Positions 43,338-51,596 of a stretch of DNA of 60,726 nt are shown here, piece after piece. The translations under genes and the position numbers were made by a program. A model generated the notes under the pieces. It saw only the letters and a program-made list of their open reading frames with translations, was not told where the DNA came from and made no database searches. Origin of the DNA: Paenibacillus agaridevorans (GTDB lineage Bacteria; Bacillota; Bacilli; Paenibacillales; Paenibacillaceae); assembly GCF_003112455.1 (NCBI RefSeq), contig NZ_BDQX01000381.1, positions 1 through 60,726 of the forward strand. The letters run 5' to 3'. Position 1 is the first letter of the stretch. Every line of letters starts with the position of its first letter.

Positions 43338-43490
43338 GCGTCTGAATACTCCGAGGGGAGCAGATTTTGCCGAATTTTCGTTCCATGCCAGGAACTTTTG
43401 TGAAGGCGTACCGGGGTACGTCAAGCAAAAGTGACGAAGCAGGGGGCGGAAAGGGCGGTGAAAGATGCCCCTGAGCGGGTTTTCAGACAC
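43338..43490. repeat. Short dispersed repeat with imperfect inverted ends
   Basis: About 153 bp lie between dppC-like and the binding-protein gene, with ends GCGTCTGAATACTCC and, inverted, GTGTCTGAAAACCC. No coding capacity is seen. The interior holds short palindromes (GTACCGGGGTAC). It looks like a MITE-style or intergenic repeat of Paenibacillus-type genomes. It ends only 3 bp after the permease stop codon. Confidence 0.55.
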
Positions 43491-43493
43491 GAC

Positions 43494-44999
43494 CTAATCC
43501 AGCTTCGGATCCAGCGCGTCGCGCAGACCGTCGCCAAGGAAGTTAAACGACAGCACGAGGGCGATAATCGCCAGGCCAGGATAGATCGCCGTATAGGAAT
43601 GGGTCTCCAGGTAGGCGCTGCCCAGCTTCAGTATGTTGCCCCATTCGGGAATATGCGGCTCTACGCCGAGACCCAGGAAGCTGAGGCTGCTCGTCGAGAT
43701 AACGGCCGTACCGATTGTCAACGTGGACTTTACGATCATCGGCGCCAGCGAATTCGGGACGATATGCTTGAACAGAATCGTTAGATCGCTGGAGCCGAAG
43801 GCTCTTGCAGCTTGTACATATTCCAGCGTAGATACCAGCATGACGTTTGCCCTCATCGTCCTGGCATAGGTCGGAATTGCGCCGATGCTAAGCGCCAGAA
43901 TGAGGTTGGTCGTGCTGGCGCCGAAAGCCGCGATGATGGCAATTGCCAGCAGGATGCCGGGAATCGCATACAGGATATCCAGAGCCCGCATAATTATGTT
44001 GTCCGTTTGACGGCCGTAGTAGCCGGAGATTGCGCCAAGCGCTCCGCCGATAATGACGGGGATGAGCGTGGACAGCAAGCCTACGACAAGCGAGATCCGG
44101 GCGCCGAATACGATGCGCGAGAATAGATCGCGTCCGAAGTTATCCGTTCCCAGCGGGTATTCCAAGCTCGGAGGCTGGAAGATTGCTGCATAATTATTAT
44201 CGATAGCCATGCCGTAATCGAAGGTCAGGTAGCTGCTGATGGACAAAGCGAGCAGGAACAAAATAAAGAGCAGGCCCAACATCGAAGTCGAGCTTCGGGA
44301 CAAACGGTCGATAATATCGCCAACCTTGGAGCCGGACGTATAACCCTTGTCGCGAAGCTTCGAGATCAGGAGAAGGCCAAGGAACAAGGCGAACAGGTTG
44401 CCCGTAGCGGCTGTGGCGATCAGGATCAAAGCTACGCTCCACATCCAGCGAGGAAGCTTGGTCCCGTTCGCGGATTTGGCGATGAGAAGCAGCGCAACGA
44501 GCTGCACGACGGCCGATACCAGCAACAGGAACATGCCGGGCAGGAAGCCATTCGACACATAGGGCTTGAACAGGTTTAGCGACGATACGGCGAATACGAG
44601 CAAGGTCGTTAGCAGCGTATATACCGCTAGCGTGTAAGCCGCCGTCTTGCGTTTCTTGACAAGCTGGAACGCTGCGGTGGCTGCGAATACGTTAGCAGTG
44701 AACAAGCTAAGCATTAGCAAGTAGCCCATTATTCGGGTACCGGCAGTGATCTCGCCTATGGCAATCAGATTGCGGCGAATGAGCAGCCAAACGACAAATT
44801 GCAAGGCCGCGAAGACGAGATAGGCGACACCAACGGCCAGAACGGCAGGACGGAAAGCACCTTCATCAGGCACATAGCTGTTCAGTAGAAGAACAAGTCC
44901 CAGCGCGAGCGTAATGATGCCCGCAAAGCTGGCTTGTCCATACTCGGGCGCCGACTTCAGCCGGAAGTTGAGCTCTTGTTTAGTCAAAGTAATATTCAT
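43494..44999 (-). CDS. DppC/OppC-type permease with membrane extension
   Basis: This 501-residue protein is far longer than the usual 280-330. Residues from about 235 on form a normal DppC permease (YPLGTDNFGRDLFSRIVFGA, EAA-like loop VQAARAFGSSDLTILFKHIV). The first 225 or so residues add roughly six hydrophobic helices that are not part of the family core. AAAGGGTG precedes the ATG. It lies 14 bp downstream of the DppB-like gene. Together with the permuted binding protein it forms an atypical dipeptide/oligopeptide importer. The role of the extra membrane domain is unknown. Confidence 0.88.
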   Translation of the reverse strand: MNITLTKQELNFRLKSAPEYGQASFAGIITLALGLVLLLNSYVPDEGAFRPAVLAVGVAYLVFAALQFVVWLLIRRNLIAIGEITAGTRIMGYLLMLSLFTANVFAATAAFQLVKKRKTAAYTLAVYTLLTTLLVFAVSSLNLFKPYVSNGFLPGMFLLLVSAVVQLVALLLIAKSANGTKLPRWMWSVALILIATAATGNLFALFLGLLLISKLRDKGYTSGSKVGDIIDRLSRSSTSMLGLLFILFLLALSISSYLTFDYGMAIDNNYAAIFQPPSLEYPLGTDNFGRDLFSRIVFGARISLVVGLLSTLIPVIIGGALGAISGYYGRQTDNIIMRALDILYAIPGILLAIAIIAAFGASTTNLILALSIGAIPTYARTMRANVMLVSTLEYVQAARAFGSSDLTILFKHIVPNSLAPMIVKSTLTIGTAVISTSSLSFLGLGVEPHIPEWGNILKLGSAYLETHSYTAIYPGLAIIALVLSFNFLGDGLRDALDPKLD

Positions 45000-45013
45000 C
45001 CTATAAGCACCCT

Positions 45014-46459
45014 TTAATATTGTTTCATCTTGGAGCGGATTCGCGGATCGAAGAACGCGTACATCAGGTCAACGATGACGTTGACGATCGAGATCGTAAT
45101 AGCTGTGTAGACGACGCCGCCCATGATGGCCGGAATATCCGGAATGAACTGCTTGTCGACGATGTAGCTGCCGATTCCGTTAATATTGAATACCTTCTCC
45201 GTAACGGCCGCTCCGCCAAGCATACCGCCGAATTGAAGGCCGATGACAGTGATGATGGGAATCAGCGCATTGCCGACGGCATGCTTCCATAATACGTTGC
45301 GGCGAGCAAGACCCTTGGCCCGAGCCGTAATAATATAGTCCTCGTGAATGACTTCCAGCGTGGAGGAACGTGTCATTCGCGCAACCGCTGCAGTCAATCC
45401 GGTACCAAGCACGACGATTGGCATGATCGCAGAAAGCCAGTTGTTCGGATTATAGGTTGCCGGCAGCCAGGACCAATTGATGGAGAAGTTCAAGATGAAA
45501 ATCAGTCCTTGCCAGAAATTCGGGATGGACAGCCCGAGCAACGCAATGAACATAAACGTATAGTCAAAAAAAGAATTCGGCCTTGTCGCCGATATAATGC
45601 CGATAGGCAAAGCGATAATAACGGCGATCACTGTGGAGATCAGCGTTAACGTCAACGTGACCGGGAACTTGTTCGCGATGGATACCGTTACATCTTCGTT
45701 GCCGGCGAATGAACGACCGAGATCGAAGGTAAAGATATCTCTAATCGTGTTCCATAATTGGACAAGATAAGGCTGGTCCAACCCGTATAGACGATTAAAA
45801 GCGGTAATCTGTTCATCAGTGGCCGTTTCGCCCAGGATATTGGCGGCGGGACTCATGGGCGAGATGTACAGGATGGTGAAGACAAGGAAAGCGACGCCCA
45901 GAATGACGAACAATGCCATGAACAGCCGTTCGGCGATGTATTTCGCATAAGGGTTGGCATAAACGGCCATCAGGACATACATGGGAAGACCCAGCACGAA
46001 CGAAAGGGCGGCGAAGAGAGGATAACCCATAAGCTCGCGATAGGTTTCCGAGAAAGTTAATTGCCCCTGCGAATGCCCGGCGGCGGAGGTTTCATGGATC
46101 CGCTCTTCGACAAGAACGTTAAGTTTGGCTTCCGCCAATCGTTCCGCTTCGGCTTTAAGCCGTTCCTTCGTAACGGACTGCCCGAAGAAACGGTGCTTGC
46201 GCGATAGCCGGTCAATCGCCTCCGCCAGCAATTGCTCTTTCATTCCGGCAGCCGCCAGCTCTGAGCGAATTTCTTGCTTTCGTCTGGTCGACCCGTCTCT
46301 TGTTTTACGGTATTGGTAAACTCCGAACAGGATCAACGTGATCGGCGCTCCGAGCAACAGCAACAAGGGGCGATAGGCAGGGTTAACGAACAGTTTATTA
46401 TAAATGGAGGCAATACGATCAATGAAGCCGTATCCCGTTGCAGCAGCATCGCCAGTCAA
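45014..46459 (-). CDS. DppB/OppB-type permease with N-terminal extension
   Basis: This permease has about 481 residues against the usual 310 or so. The DppB core begins near residue 185 (AERLFMALFVILGVAFLVF) with PMSPAANILGETATDEQ and the EAA-like loop DYIITARAKGLARRNVLWKH. The N-terminal 180 residues contain a helix, a coiled charged segment (ERLKAEAERLAEAKLNVL) and two more helices. I choose TTG 46459, 9 bp after AAAGGAG; the further TTG at 46489 lies inside the terminal repeat of a mobile-like element. That element therefore sits immediately before the ribosome site. Confidence 0.87.
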   Translation of the reverse strand: MTGDAAATGYGFIDRIASIYNKLFVNPAYRPLLLLLGAPITLILFGVYQYRKTRDGSTRRKQEIRSELAAAGMKEQLLAEAIDRLSRKHRFFGQSVTKERLKAEAERLAEAKLNVLVEERIHETSAAGHSQGQLTFSETYRELMGYPLFAALSFVLGLPMYVLMAVYANPYAKYIAERLFMALFVILGVAFLVFTILYISPMSPAANILGETATDEQITAFNRLYGLDQPYLVQLWNTIRDIFTFDLGRSFAGNEDVTVSIANKFPVTLTLTLISTVIAVIIALPIGIISATRPNSFFDYTFMFIALLGLSIPNFWQGLIFILNFSINWSWLPATYNPNNWLSAIMPIVVLGTGLTAAVARMTRSSTLEVIHEDYIITARAKGLARRNVLWKHAVGNALIPIITVIGLQFGGMLGGAAVTEKVFNINGIGSYIVDKQFIPDIPAIMGGVVYTAITISIVNVIVDLMYAFFDPRIRSKMKQY

Positions 46460-46483
46460 ACTATTCCGCTCCTTTAAGAGGTT

Positions 46484-46650
46484 GTTCAAAAAGTCCGCTT
46501 TTGATCACGAAGTATCCCAGGAAGCCTACTCGACATCGAATTTTGAATTCAGGCGAAAGTTCCGTTGCTCACGTAGCTTCCACTACGCTCCGCTACTCAC
46601 TTTCTACCTTCTTTCAATCTTCTCGGTGCTGAAAACCGAACTTTTTGAAC
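46484..46650. repeat. MITE-like element with 14-bp terminal inverted repeats
   Basis: A 167-bp block is bounded by GTTCAAAAAGTCCG (46484-46497) and its inverse CGAACTTTTTGAAC (46637-46650), 13 of 14 matching. The interior is non-coding with local palindromes (GTAGCTTCCACTACG). The type is familiar from Paenibacillus-like genomes. It sits in the divergent promoter region of the peptide transporter, touching the DppB-like gene's ribosome site. Confidence 0.7.
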
Positions 46651-46863
46651 TTTCACTTTTATCTATTTTAATTTGCATAATTCCGATCGATATAGTAGAT
46701 TTTATTTTAAGGGTTACGAAAAGTCAATAAAATTTCAATTAGATACTAATGGAATGAAATAATAGCTTGAAATAAAATTTTCATATATTATTTATTATAG
46801 CTATTTGCAACAAAACAGAAAAGATGCGCGACACGCAAAAAAAATAAAAAAAAAGGTGACATC
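46651..46863. promoter_or_regulatory. AT-rich divergent promoter region
   Basis: About 210 bp of very AT-rich sequence with several TATA-like boxes (TATAGTAGATT, TATTTATTATAG). It lies between the permease and fused-ATPase genes and presumably holds promoters for both. AATTTTCATATATT resembles a degenerate CodY box, but with several mismatches. Confidence 0.4.
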
Positions 46864-48600
46864 ATGGATGAGTTGCTGCAAGTCAAAGATTTATCGGTTT
46901 CTTTCTATGTAAGAGATAAAGAAGTGGAGGCGGTTCGCGGCGTCAGCTTCGATCTGCGCAAGGGCGAAACGCTGGGAATCGTCGGAGAATCCGGCAGCGG
47001 CAAGAGCGTCACGGCGCGCACGATTATGCGTTTGCTGCCGTCGCCTCCTTCTATCGTTAAGGGCGGAGAGGTCCTGTTCCAGGGGATGAATCTGGCGGAC
47101 AAAAGCGATTCGGAGATGGAAGCGATCCGAGGCAAGGAGATCGGCATGATTTTCCAGGATCCGATGTCGTCCCTCAATCCGACGATGCGAATCGGCAAGC
47201 AGATCGAGGAGAGTCTCATCAAGCACCGCAGAATGAACAAGTCGGCAGCACGGAATGAAGCGATCGAGATGCTTCGGAAGGTAGGGATACCTAACGCCGA
47301 GACTCGTTATTCGCAATATCCGCACGAATTCTCCGGCGGGATGCGTCAGCGTGTCATGATCGCCATCGCGCTGGCCTGCCGGCCTTCGCTGCTTATCGCG
47401 GACGAGCCTACGACGGCACTCGACGTAACGATTCAGGCACAGATTCTGAATCAGATGAAGCAACTGCAGCAGGAGCTTGGCACGTCCATTATATTAATTA
47501 CGCATGATCTGGGCGTTGTCGCCGGCATGTGCGACCGCGTCGTTGTTATGAAGGACGGCGAGATTGTGGAGACGGCAACGACAGAGGAGCTCTTTGCGAA
47601 TCCGAAGCATCCCTATACGATTCGATTGCTCAATGCTCTGCCGCGTCTCGACGAAAAGAAGAAGCCGAAGCTCGCTCCTCTTGTGAAGCGCGAGAAAGAC
47701 GATGTGCCGCTCCTGCAGGTGAAGTCGCTGCGTCAGCACTTCGATCTCGGCAAGGGACAGGTTCTTAAGGCCGTCAACAACATCAGCTTCGATGTTCACG
47801 CGGGGGAGACGCTTGGCGTCGTAGGGGAATCGGGCAGCGGCAAATCGACGACGGGCCGTACGATTTTGCGGCTCAACGAAGCGACGGGCGGCGAGGTGCT
47901 GTATCGCGGCATTCCGCTCCAACAGTTAAATCGCGGAGAGATGAAGAGGATGCGCCGCCATATGGGAATGATCTTCCAGGATCCTTATGCTTCGCTGAAC
48001 CCAAGACTCCGCGTCGCCGATATTATCGGCGAGGCGCTTGATGTGCACGGCATGCATGAAGGGAAGGCTGCCCGCCAAAAGCGGATCGAGGAACTGCTCG
48101 ACATGGTAGGATTAAACGCCTCGCATGCCATGCGTTACCCGCACGAGTTCTCGGGCGGCCAGCGGCAGCGGATCGGCATCGCCCGTACCCTTGCCGTCGA
48201 GCCGGATTTCATCGTTTGCGACGAGCCGTTATCCGCGCTGGATGTATCCATCCAGGCCCAGGTCGTGAAGCTGCTCGAAGAGCTTCAGCAGCGGCTGGGT
48301 CTGACCTATCTGTTTATCGCCCATGACTTGTCCATGGTGAAGCATATCAGCGACCGTGTAGCCGTCATGTACAAGGGCAAGATCGTGGAGCTGGCGGAGA
48401 GCGAGGAGCTGTATACCAATCCGCTTCACGATTATACGAAGACGCTGCTGGCCGCCATTCCGGTGCCGGATCCCAAGGTGGAGTCGCAGAAAAAGCTTGT
48501 CATCAATCAAGAAGCATCGAAGGCGGACCCGTATGGACTTGACGCGTCGCAGTTCGTGGAAGTGTCGAAAGGGCATTGGGTAGCGATAGCAGGGGCGTGA
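46864..48600 (+). CDS. Fused DppD-DppF peptide ABC transporter ATPase
   Basis: This 578-residue protein has two full ABC ATPase domains in one chain. Domain 1 (about 4-250) has Walker A GESGSGKS, signature SGGMRQR and Walker B LLIADEPTTALD. Domain 2 (about 275-530) has GESGSGKS, SGGQRQR and FIVCDEPLSALD. The oligopeptide-transporter tails follow each domain (HPYT, LHDYTKTLLAAIPVPDP). It replaces separate DppD and DppF subunits and is transcribed divergently from the permease and binding-protein genes, which it surely energises. AAAAAAGGTGA precedes the ATG. All catalytic motifs appear intact. Confidence 0.95.
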   Translation: MDELLQVKDLSVSFYVRDKEVEAVRGVSFDLRKGETLGIVGESGSGKSVTARTIMRLLPSPPSIVKGGEVLFQGMNLADKSDSEMEAIRGKEIGMIFQDPMSSLNPTMRIGKQIEESLIKHRRMNKSAARNEAIEMLRKVGIPNAETRYSQYPHEFSGGMRQRVMIAIALACRPSLLIADEPTTALDVTIQAQILNQMKQLQQELGTSIILITHDLGVVAGMCDRVVVMKDGEIVETATTEELFANPKHPYTIRLLNALPRLDEKKKPKLAPLVKREKDDVPLLQVKSLRQHFDLGKGQVLKAVNNISFDVHAGETLGVVGESGSGKSTTGRTILRLNEATGGEVLYRGIPLQQLNRGEMKRMRRHMGMIFQDPYASLNPRLRVADIIGEALDVHGMHEGKAARQKRIEELLDMVGLNASHAMRYPHEFSGGQRQRIGIARTLAVEPDFIVCDEPLSALDVSIQAQVVKLLEELQQRLGLTYLFIAHDLSMVKHISDRVAVMYKGKIVELAESEELYTNPLHDYTKTLLAAIPVPDPKVESQKKLVINQEASKADPYGLDASQFVEVSKGHWVAIAGA

Positions 48601-48709
48601 ATCGGCAGTTGGAACGGCAGCAATAAGGGAAAGTTTAAGAAACAACGGTTTTGTGTTAGACTTAAATGGGAAATCCAGGAATAACAGTCTAACGAGTAGG
48701 ATGTGCTGT

Positions 48710-50146
48710 ATGGGGAAATGGTTAAAGGCGGAGTGGCTGTACGTTGCCGCCGCAGGAATTGTTGCAATCGTGCTGTTGTTTGCGGGCCCATTTATCGGGG
48801 TGGCGGACAACGGCGATTTTTTGCGAATTATGGGAACGGCGGGGTTAAATTATTACGATGCGGGAGAGTCTTACGAGGATCGTTTTTTTGGTTATGCCCA
48901 TGCCTTATTCGCTTATGACGGGTTTCTTCGGGGATTCTATCCTTCTACGCAAATTCTATTGGTTGTCCTTGCGAGATTGATAGGGGGAATTGCGAACGGC
49001 GAAGCCTTCGATATTCGCATTTTGGGAGGCATCTACACCGCGCTGTTACTGGCTGCAGGGTATGTTGCGATAACTGCTGTACGTACGGAGTTTCGGATTG
49101 TTTCGGCGCTGCTTGCTCTGCTGATGGTATTTGTTTTTGCCGACGTCGGCTACTTGGCTTATTTCAATTCATTATTCGGGGAACCTGTTTCATTCGTTTT
49201 CTTGCTGCTCTCGATCGGATTCGGGCTGAAGCTGGCAAGATCGGAACAACCGACAGTCCCGCTGCTGCTGCTCTTCTACGCGTCGGTGCTGTTTTTGACT
49301 TGCTCAAAGACGCAGAATGCGCCGATCGGAATCGGATTTGCCCTGCTGGGGCTTAGATATATCGGCCTTGGCGACAAAGGGAGACGTATACGGACGTGGA
49401 TAGTTGGGTTGTCCGCGTTTACCGTGTTGGCGTCCGTGACGATGTATGTCGCGGCTCCCAAAGATTTTAAGGAAATTAATATTTATCAGACCGTGTTTTT
49501 CGGCATATTGAATAACTCGCCCGACGTCGAAGGCGATCTGGACAAGCTGGGACTGCCGCAGCGATTGTCCGTACTGGCGGGCACGAATTATTTTCAGGCA
49601 GGGACGGCGATTCCGCAGAACGATCCTTCCTTGAAAGAGGACTTCTACGACCGGATTTCGCATTTCGATGTGCTGGGCTTCTATTTGAGCCATCCGGGCC
49701 GATTGGTAGAGAAGATGGCGTATGCGGCAGAGAACGGCATGAGCATCCGACCTTATTATCTTGGCAACTACGAGAAGTCGGAAGGGAAGGAGCGAGGGGC
49801 GCTTTCGTTTCGCTTTAGCGGGTGGAGCGAATTCAAGCATCGATACGTTCCGAACGAGTTATGGTTTGTCGTTGCCTTTTTTGCGGCATATATGGCTGTT
49901 GCCTGCCTGGAATGGTTCAAGGCGCGGGCGCTTGGATCGCGAATCAAGGCAGAGTTGTTCCTGCTGCTGGCGCTTACCGGCATCTTTGCTTTCCTTATCC
50001 CGATATTGGGCGATGGGCAGGCCGACATGGGCAAACATCTCTTTTTGTTTAACGTCTGCTTCGATGCCATGGTTGTGTCGTCCGTTGTCTGGGCGATATA
50101 TCGGATTTGCAAGCAAGTACGAGAATTGGGGCATACAGGCCAATAA
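48710..50146 (+). CDS. Polytopic membrane protein, possibly GT-C type hexosyltransferase
   Basis: This protein of about 478 residues has around 10-11 predicted membrane helices. The early motif FIGVADNGDFLRIM, then a loop with RFFGYAHALFAYDGF, resembles WsfD-like glycan biosynthesis hexose transferases. An extracytoplasmic loop (DLDKLGLPQRLSVLAGTNYF, and HPGRLVEKMAYAAENG) follows. I choose ATG 48710 because AGTAGGA sits about 10 bp upstream. The acidic residue in the first loop fits a GT-C lipid-linked sugar transferase. Assignment is moderate; it stands alone, with a strong terminator after it. Confidence 0.6.
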   Translation: MGKWLKAEWLYVAAAGIVAIVLLFAGPFIGVADNGDFLRIMGTAGLNYYDAGESYEDRFFGYAHALFAYDGFLRGFYPSTQILLVVLARLIGGIANGEAFDIRILGGIYTALLLAAGYVAITAVRTEFRIVSALLALLMVFVFADVGYLAYFNSLFGEPVSFVFLLLSIGFGLKLARSEQPTVPLLLLFYASVLFLTCSKTQNAPIGIGFALLGLRYIGLGDKGRRIRTWIVGLSAFTVLASVTMYVAAPKDFKEINIYQTVFFGILNNSPDVEGDLDKLGLPQRLSVLAGTNYFQAGTAIPQNDPSLKEDFYDRISHFDVLGFYLSHPGRLVEKMAYAAENGMSIRPYYLGNYEKSEGKERGALSFRFSGWSEFKHRYVPNELWFVVAFFAAYMAVACLEWFKARALGSRIKAELFLLLALTGIFAFLIPILGDGQADMGKHLFLFNVCFDAMVVSSVVWAIYRICKQVRELGHTGQ

Positions 50147-50156
50147 GCAAACCCTA

Positions 50157-50218
50157 AACAAGACCCTTGCCAGAAACAGACCGGACGAGTTCGGTCGTTT
50201 CTGGCAGGGTCTTGTTTG
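50157..50218. terminator. Very strong bidirectional terminator
   Basis: A long inverted repeat has outer arms AAACAAGACCCT and AGGGTCTTGTTT and inner arms TGCCAGAAAC and GTTTCTGGCA. It separates the membrane protein gene from the convergent tatC. Confidence 0.9.
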
Positions 50219-50247
50219 CGTACCTCCGGCAGAAGAGCTTGTCCCAA

Positions 50248-50991
50248 TTACGAAGCCATGGCTTCCGTTGCAGCAACCCGTTTTCGGTACACGGACTTGG
50301 ATAGCCAAACGCTGATCTCGAATAGCAGAATGAGCGGGATAAGGAGGAGAAAGTCGGATACGATGTCGGGCGGCGTCATCAGATTGGAGACGACGACAAG
50401 AACGAGATAGGCGTACCGTCTGGAACGGCGCAGCCGTTCGGGCGTCAAAAGGCCGATACGGGTGAGGAACATGACGACAATCGGGAGCTCGAAGGCCGCG
50501 GCAACGGGCAGCACGATGTTCATCATGAAACCAAAGTATTGAGCGACCCCATACGTCTCCGTTAGCTGAAGCTTCTCCGAGACGCTTGTGACGAACGAGA
50601 AGCTCATGGGCAAAACGACGAAATAACCGAAAGCAAGGCCGACCAGCAGGCAAAATACGCTGTAAGGGATATAACGAAGCGCCGCCGACCGTTCATGCGG
50701 ATACATTCCCTTTTTCACGAAGTTCCAAATCAGTAATAGCGCCAAGGGCAGCGTCAACACAAGCGCGACGGACATCGCGATAACCATATAGATGCGAACG
50801 CCGTCAAAGGGGGAAAATGTGTTCCAGTCCATCGATGACGCCGGAGGCGCATTTTTGATAGCGTCGAAAATGTATGGCGCGACGACGAGTCCGGCGACGG
50901 TGCATAATACGAATACAATGGCGATTGCGATAATTTGTTTGCGCAGCTGAGCCAAGTGCTCCAGGAAAGTCATGATTGTCGGCGATAACAT
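50248..50991 (-). CDS. tatC: Twin-arginine translocase subunit TatC
   Basis: This 247-residue TatC has six membrane helices. The N-terminal motif is FLEHLAQLRKQI, then the first periplasmic-loop region (NTFSPFDGVRIYM) and the late motif LMTPPDIVSDFLLLIP. TatC recognises twin-arginine signal peptides. It lies downstream of a TnrA-like regulator on the minus strand and faces a Tat-exported amine oxidase, a RidA gene and tatA across a shared intergenic region. This suggests a dedicated Tat translocase for one substrate, as in PhoD/TatAdCd. GGAGG precedes the ATG. Confidence 0.95.
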   Translation of the reverse strand: MLSPTIMTFLEHLAQLRKQIIAIAIVFVLCTVAGLVVAPYIFDAIKNAPPASSMDWNTFSPFDGVRIYMVIAMSVALVLTLPLALLLIWNFVKKGMYPHERSAALRYIPYSVFCLLVGLAFGYFVVLPMSFSFVTSVSEKLQLTETYGVAQYFGFMMNIVLPVAAAFELPIVVMFLTRIGLLTPERLRRSRRYAYLVLVVVSNLMTPPDIVSDFLLLIPLILLFEISVWLSKSVYRKRVAATEAMAS

Positions 50992-51004
50992 TACACAGCC
51001 TCCT

Positions 51005-51250
51005 CTAGGTTTCCAGCGAGCGTGGGGCGCCGGACAAAAAAGTTTTGCGTAACTCGAACGTATGGAAGCCGTCTCGCAGCTTCCGGTCGATCTCCTTCAA
51101 TTGCTCCACATCCTCGAACGAGAACTTTCGAGCACCGCCCGGTGTTCGTTCCGGAAAGATGAGCTGTCGATCCTCGTAATACCGGATTTGCCTCTCCGTA
51201 AGCCCCGTCAATTCTCTGACCATGCCAATCCCTATCACCTTTTTGCTCAT
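51005..51250 (-). CDS. TnrA/GlnR-like MerR-type regulator, short form
   Basis: This 81-residue winged-helix protein has the MerR-type motif IGMVRELTGLTERQIRYYEDR, then RTPGGARKFSFEDVEQLKEI, very like Bacillus TnrA. The C-terminal glutamine-synthetase-interaction tail of about 25-30 residues seen in TnrA/GlnR is missing or replaced (ending FLSGAPRSLET). The ATG at 51250 with AGGAGGCGA is chosen; the in-frame region further upstream has no support. It precedes tatC on the same transcript, and a TnrA-type palindrome (51310-51326) lies in its promoter region. It may tie the whole export module to nitrogen status. Confidence 0.82.
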   Translation of the reverse strand: MSKKVIGIGMVRELTGLTERQIRYYEDRQLIFPERTPGGARKFSFEDVEQLKEIDRKLRDGFHTFELRKTFLSGAPRSLET

Positions 51251-51596
51251 GCTCTCGCCTCCTGGTTCATTGCAAAGAATGTTGGATGCTGAATTTCGTG
51301 GCAGAATTGGGTTAGATAAACTAACATTTATTTCGTTTGGGAGAGATTTTAACAATCGGCAACCTGTTTGACAATGGTCTCGATGAACTATTCCAACCCG
51401 TTATACAAAAATGAGAGATATTGACGTGGGAGAAACAGCCTATATTTACGAAGTTTATCAGACGAAAGAGAATCTTAAAAAAACATTTATGTAAGTATTT
51501 CTGACACAAAAATAGAGTCTCTCAATCCCGGCATGTTATCTTGACGTTGTGTGGTAAACCAAGCACATCGATGCTGAAGAATGGGAGTGGAGCGGA
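51251..51596. promoter_or_regulatory. Divergent promoter region of the Tat/amine oxidase module
   Basis: A 346-bp region with no gene separates tnrA-like/tatC (minus) from the amine oxidase (plus). It contains the TnrA-type palindrome at 51310-51326 and a TTGACG -35-like box at 51541-51546. Confidence 0.5.
51310..51326. promoter_or_regulatory. TnrA/GlnR-type operator palindrome
   Basis: On the minus strand TGTTAGTTTATCTAACC matches the TnrA/GlnR consensus TGTNANAWWWTMTNACA at all but two defined positions. Its arms GTTAG and CTAAC are a perfect inverted repeat with a 5-bp AT spacer. It lies about 60 bp upstream of the TnrA-like gene, inside the divergent intergenic region. Confidence 0.65.

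Noticed and set aside
46404..46730. 108-codon plus-strand frame across the MITE-like element
   Set aside because: It crosses gene, repeat and promoter sequence and has no homology; short frames in such repeats are common artefacts.
46690..46800. CodY box before the peptide transporter
   Set aside because: The best match (AATTTTCATATATT) has too many mismatches in the second half to call in AT-rich DNA.
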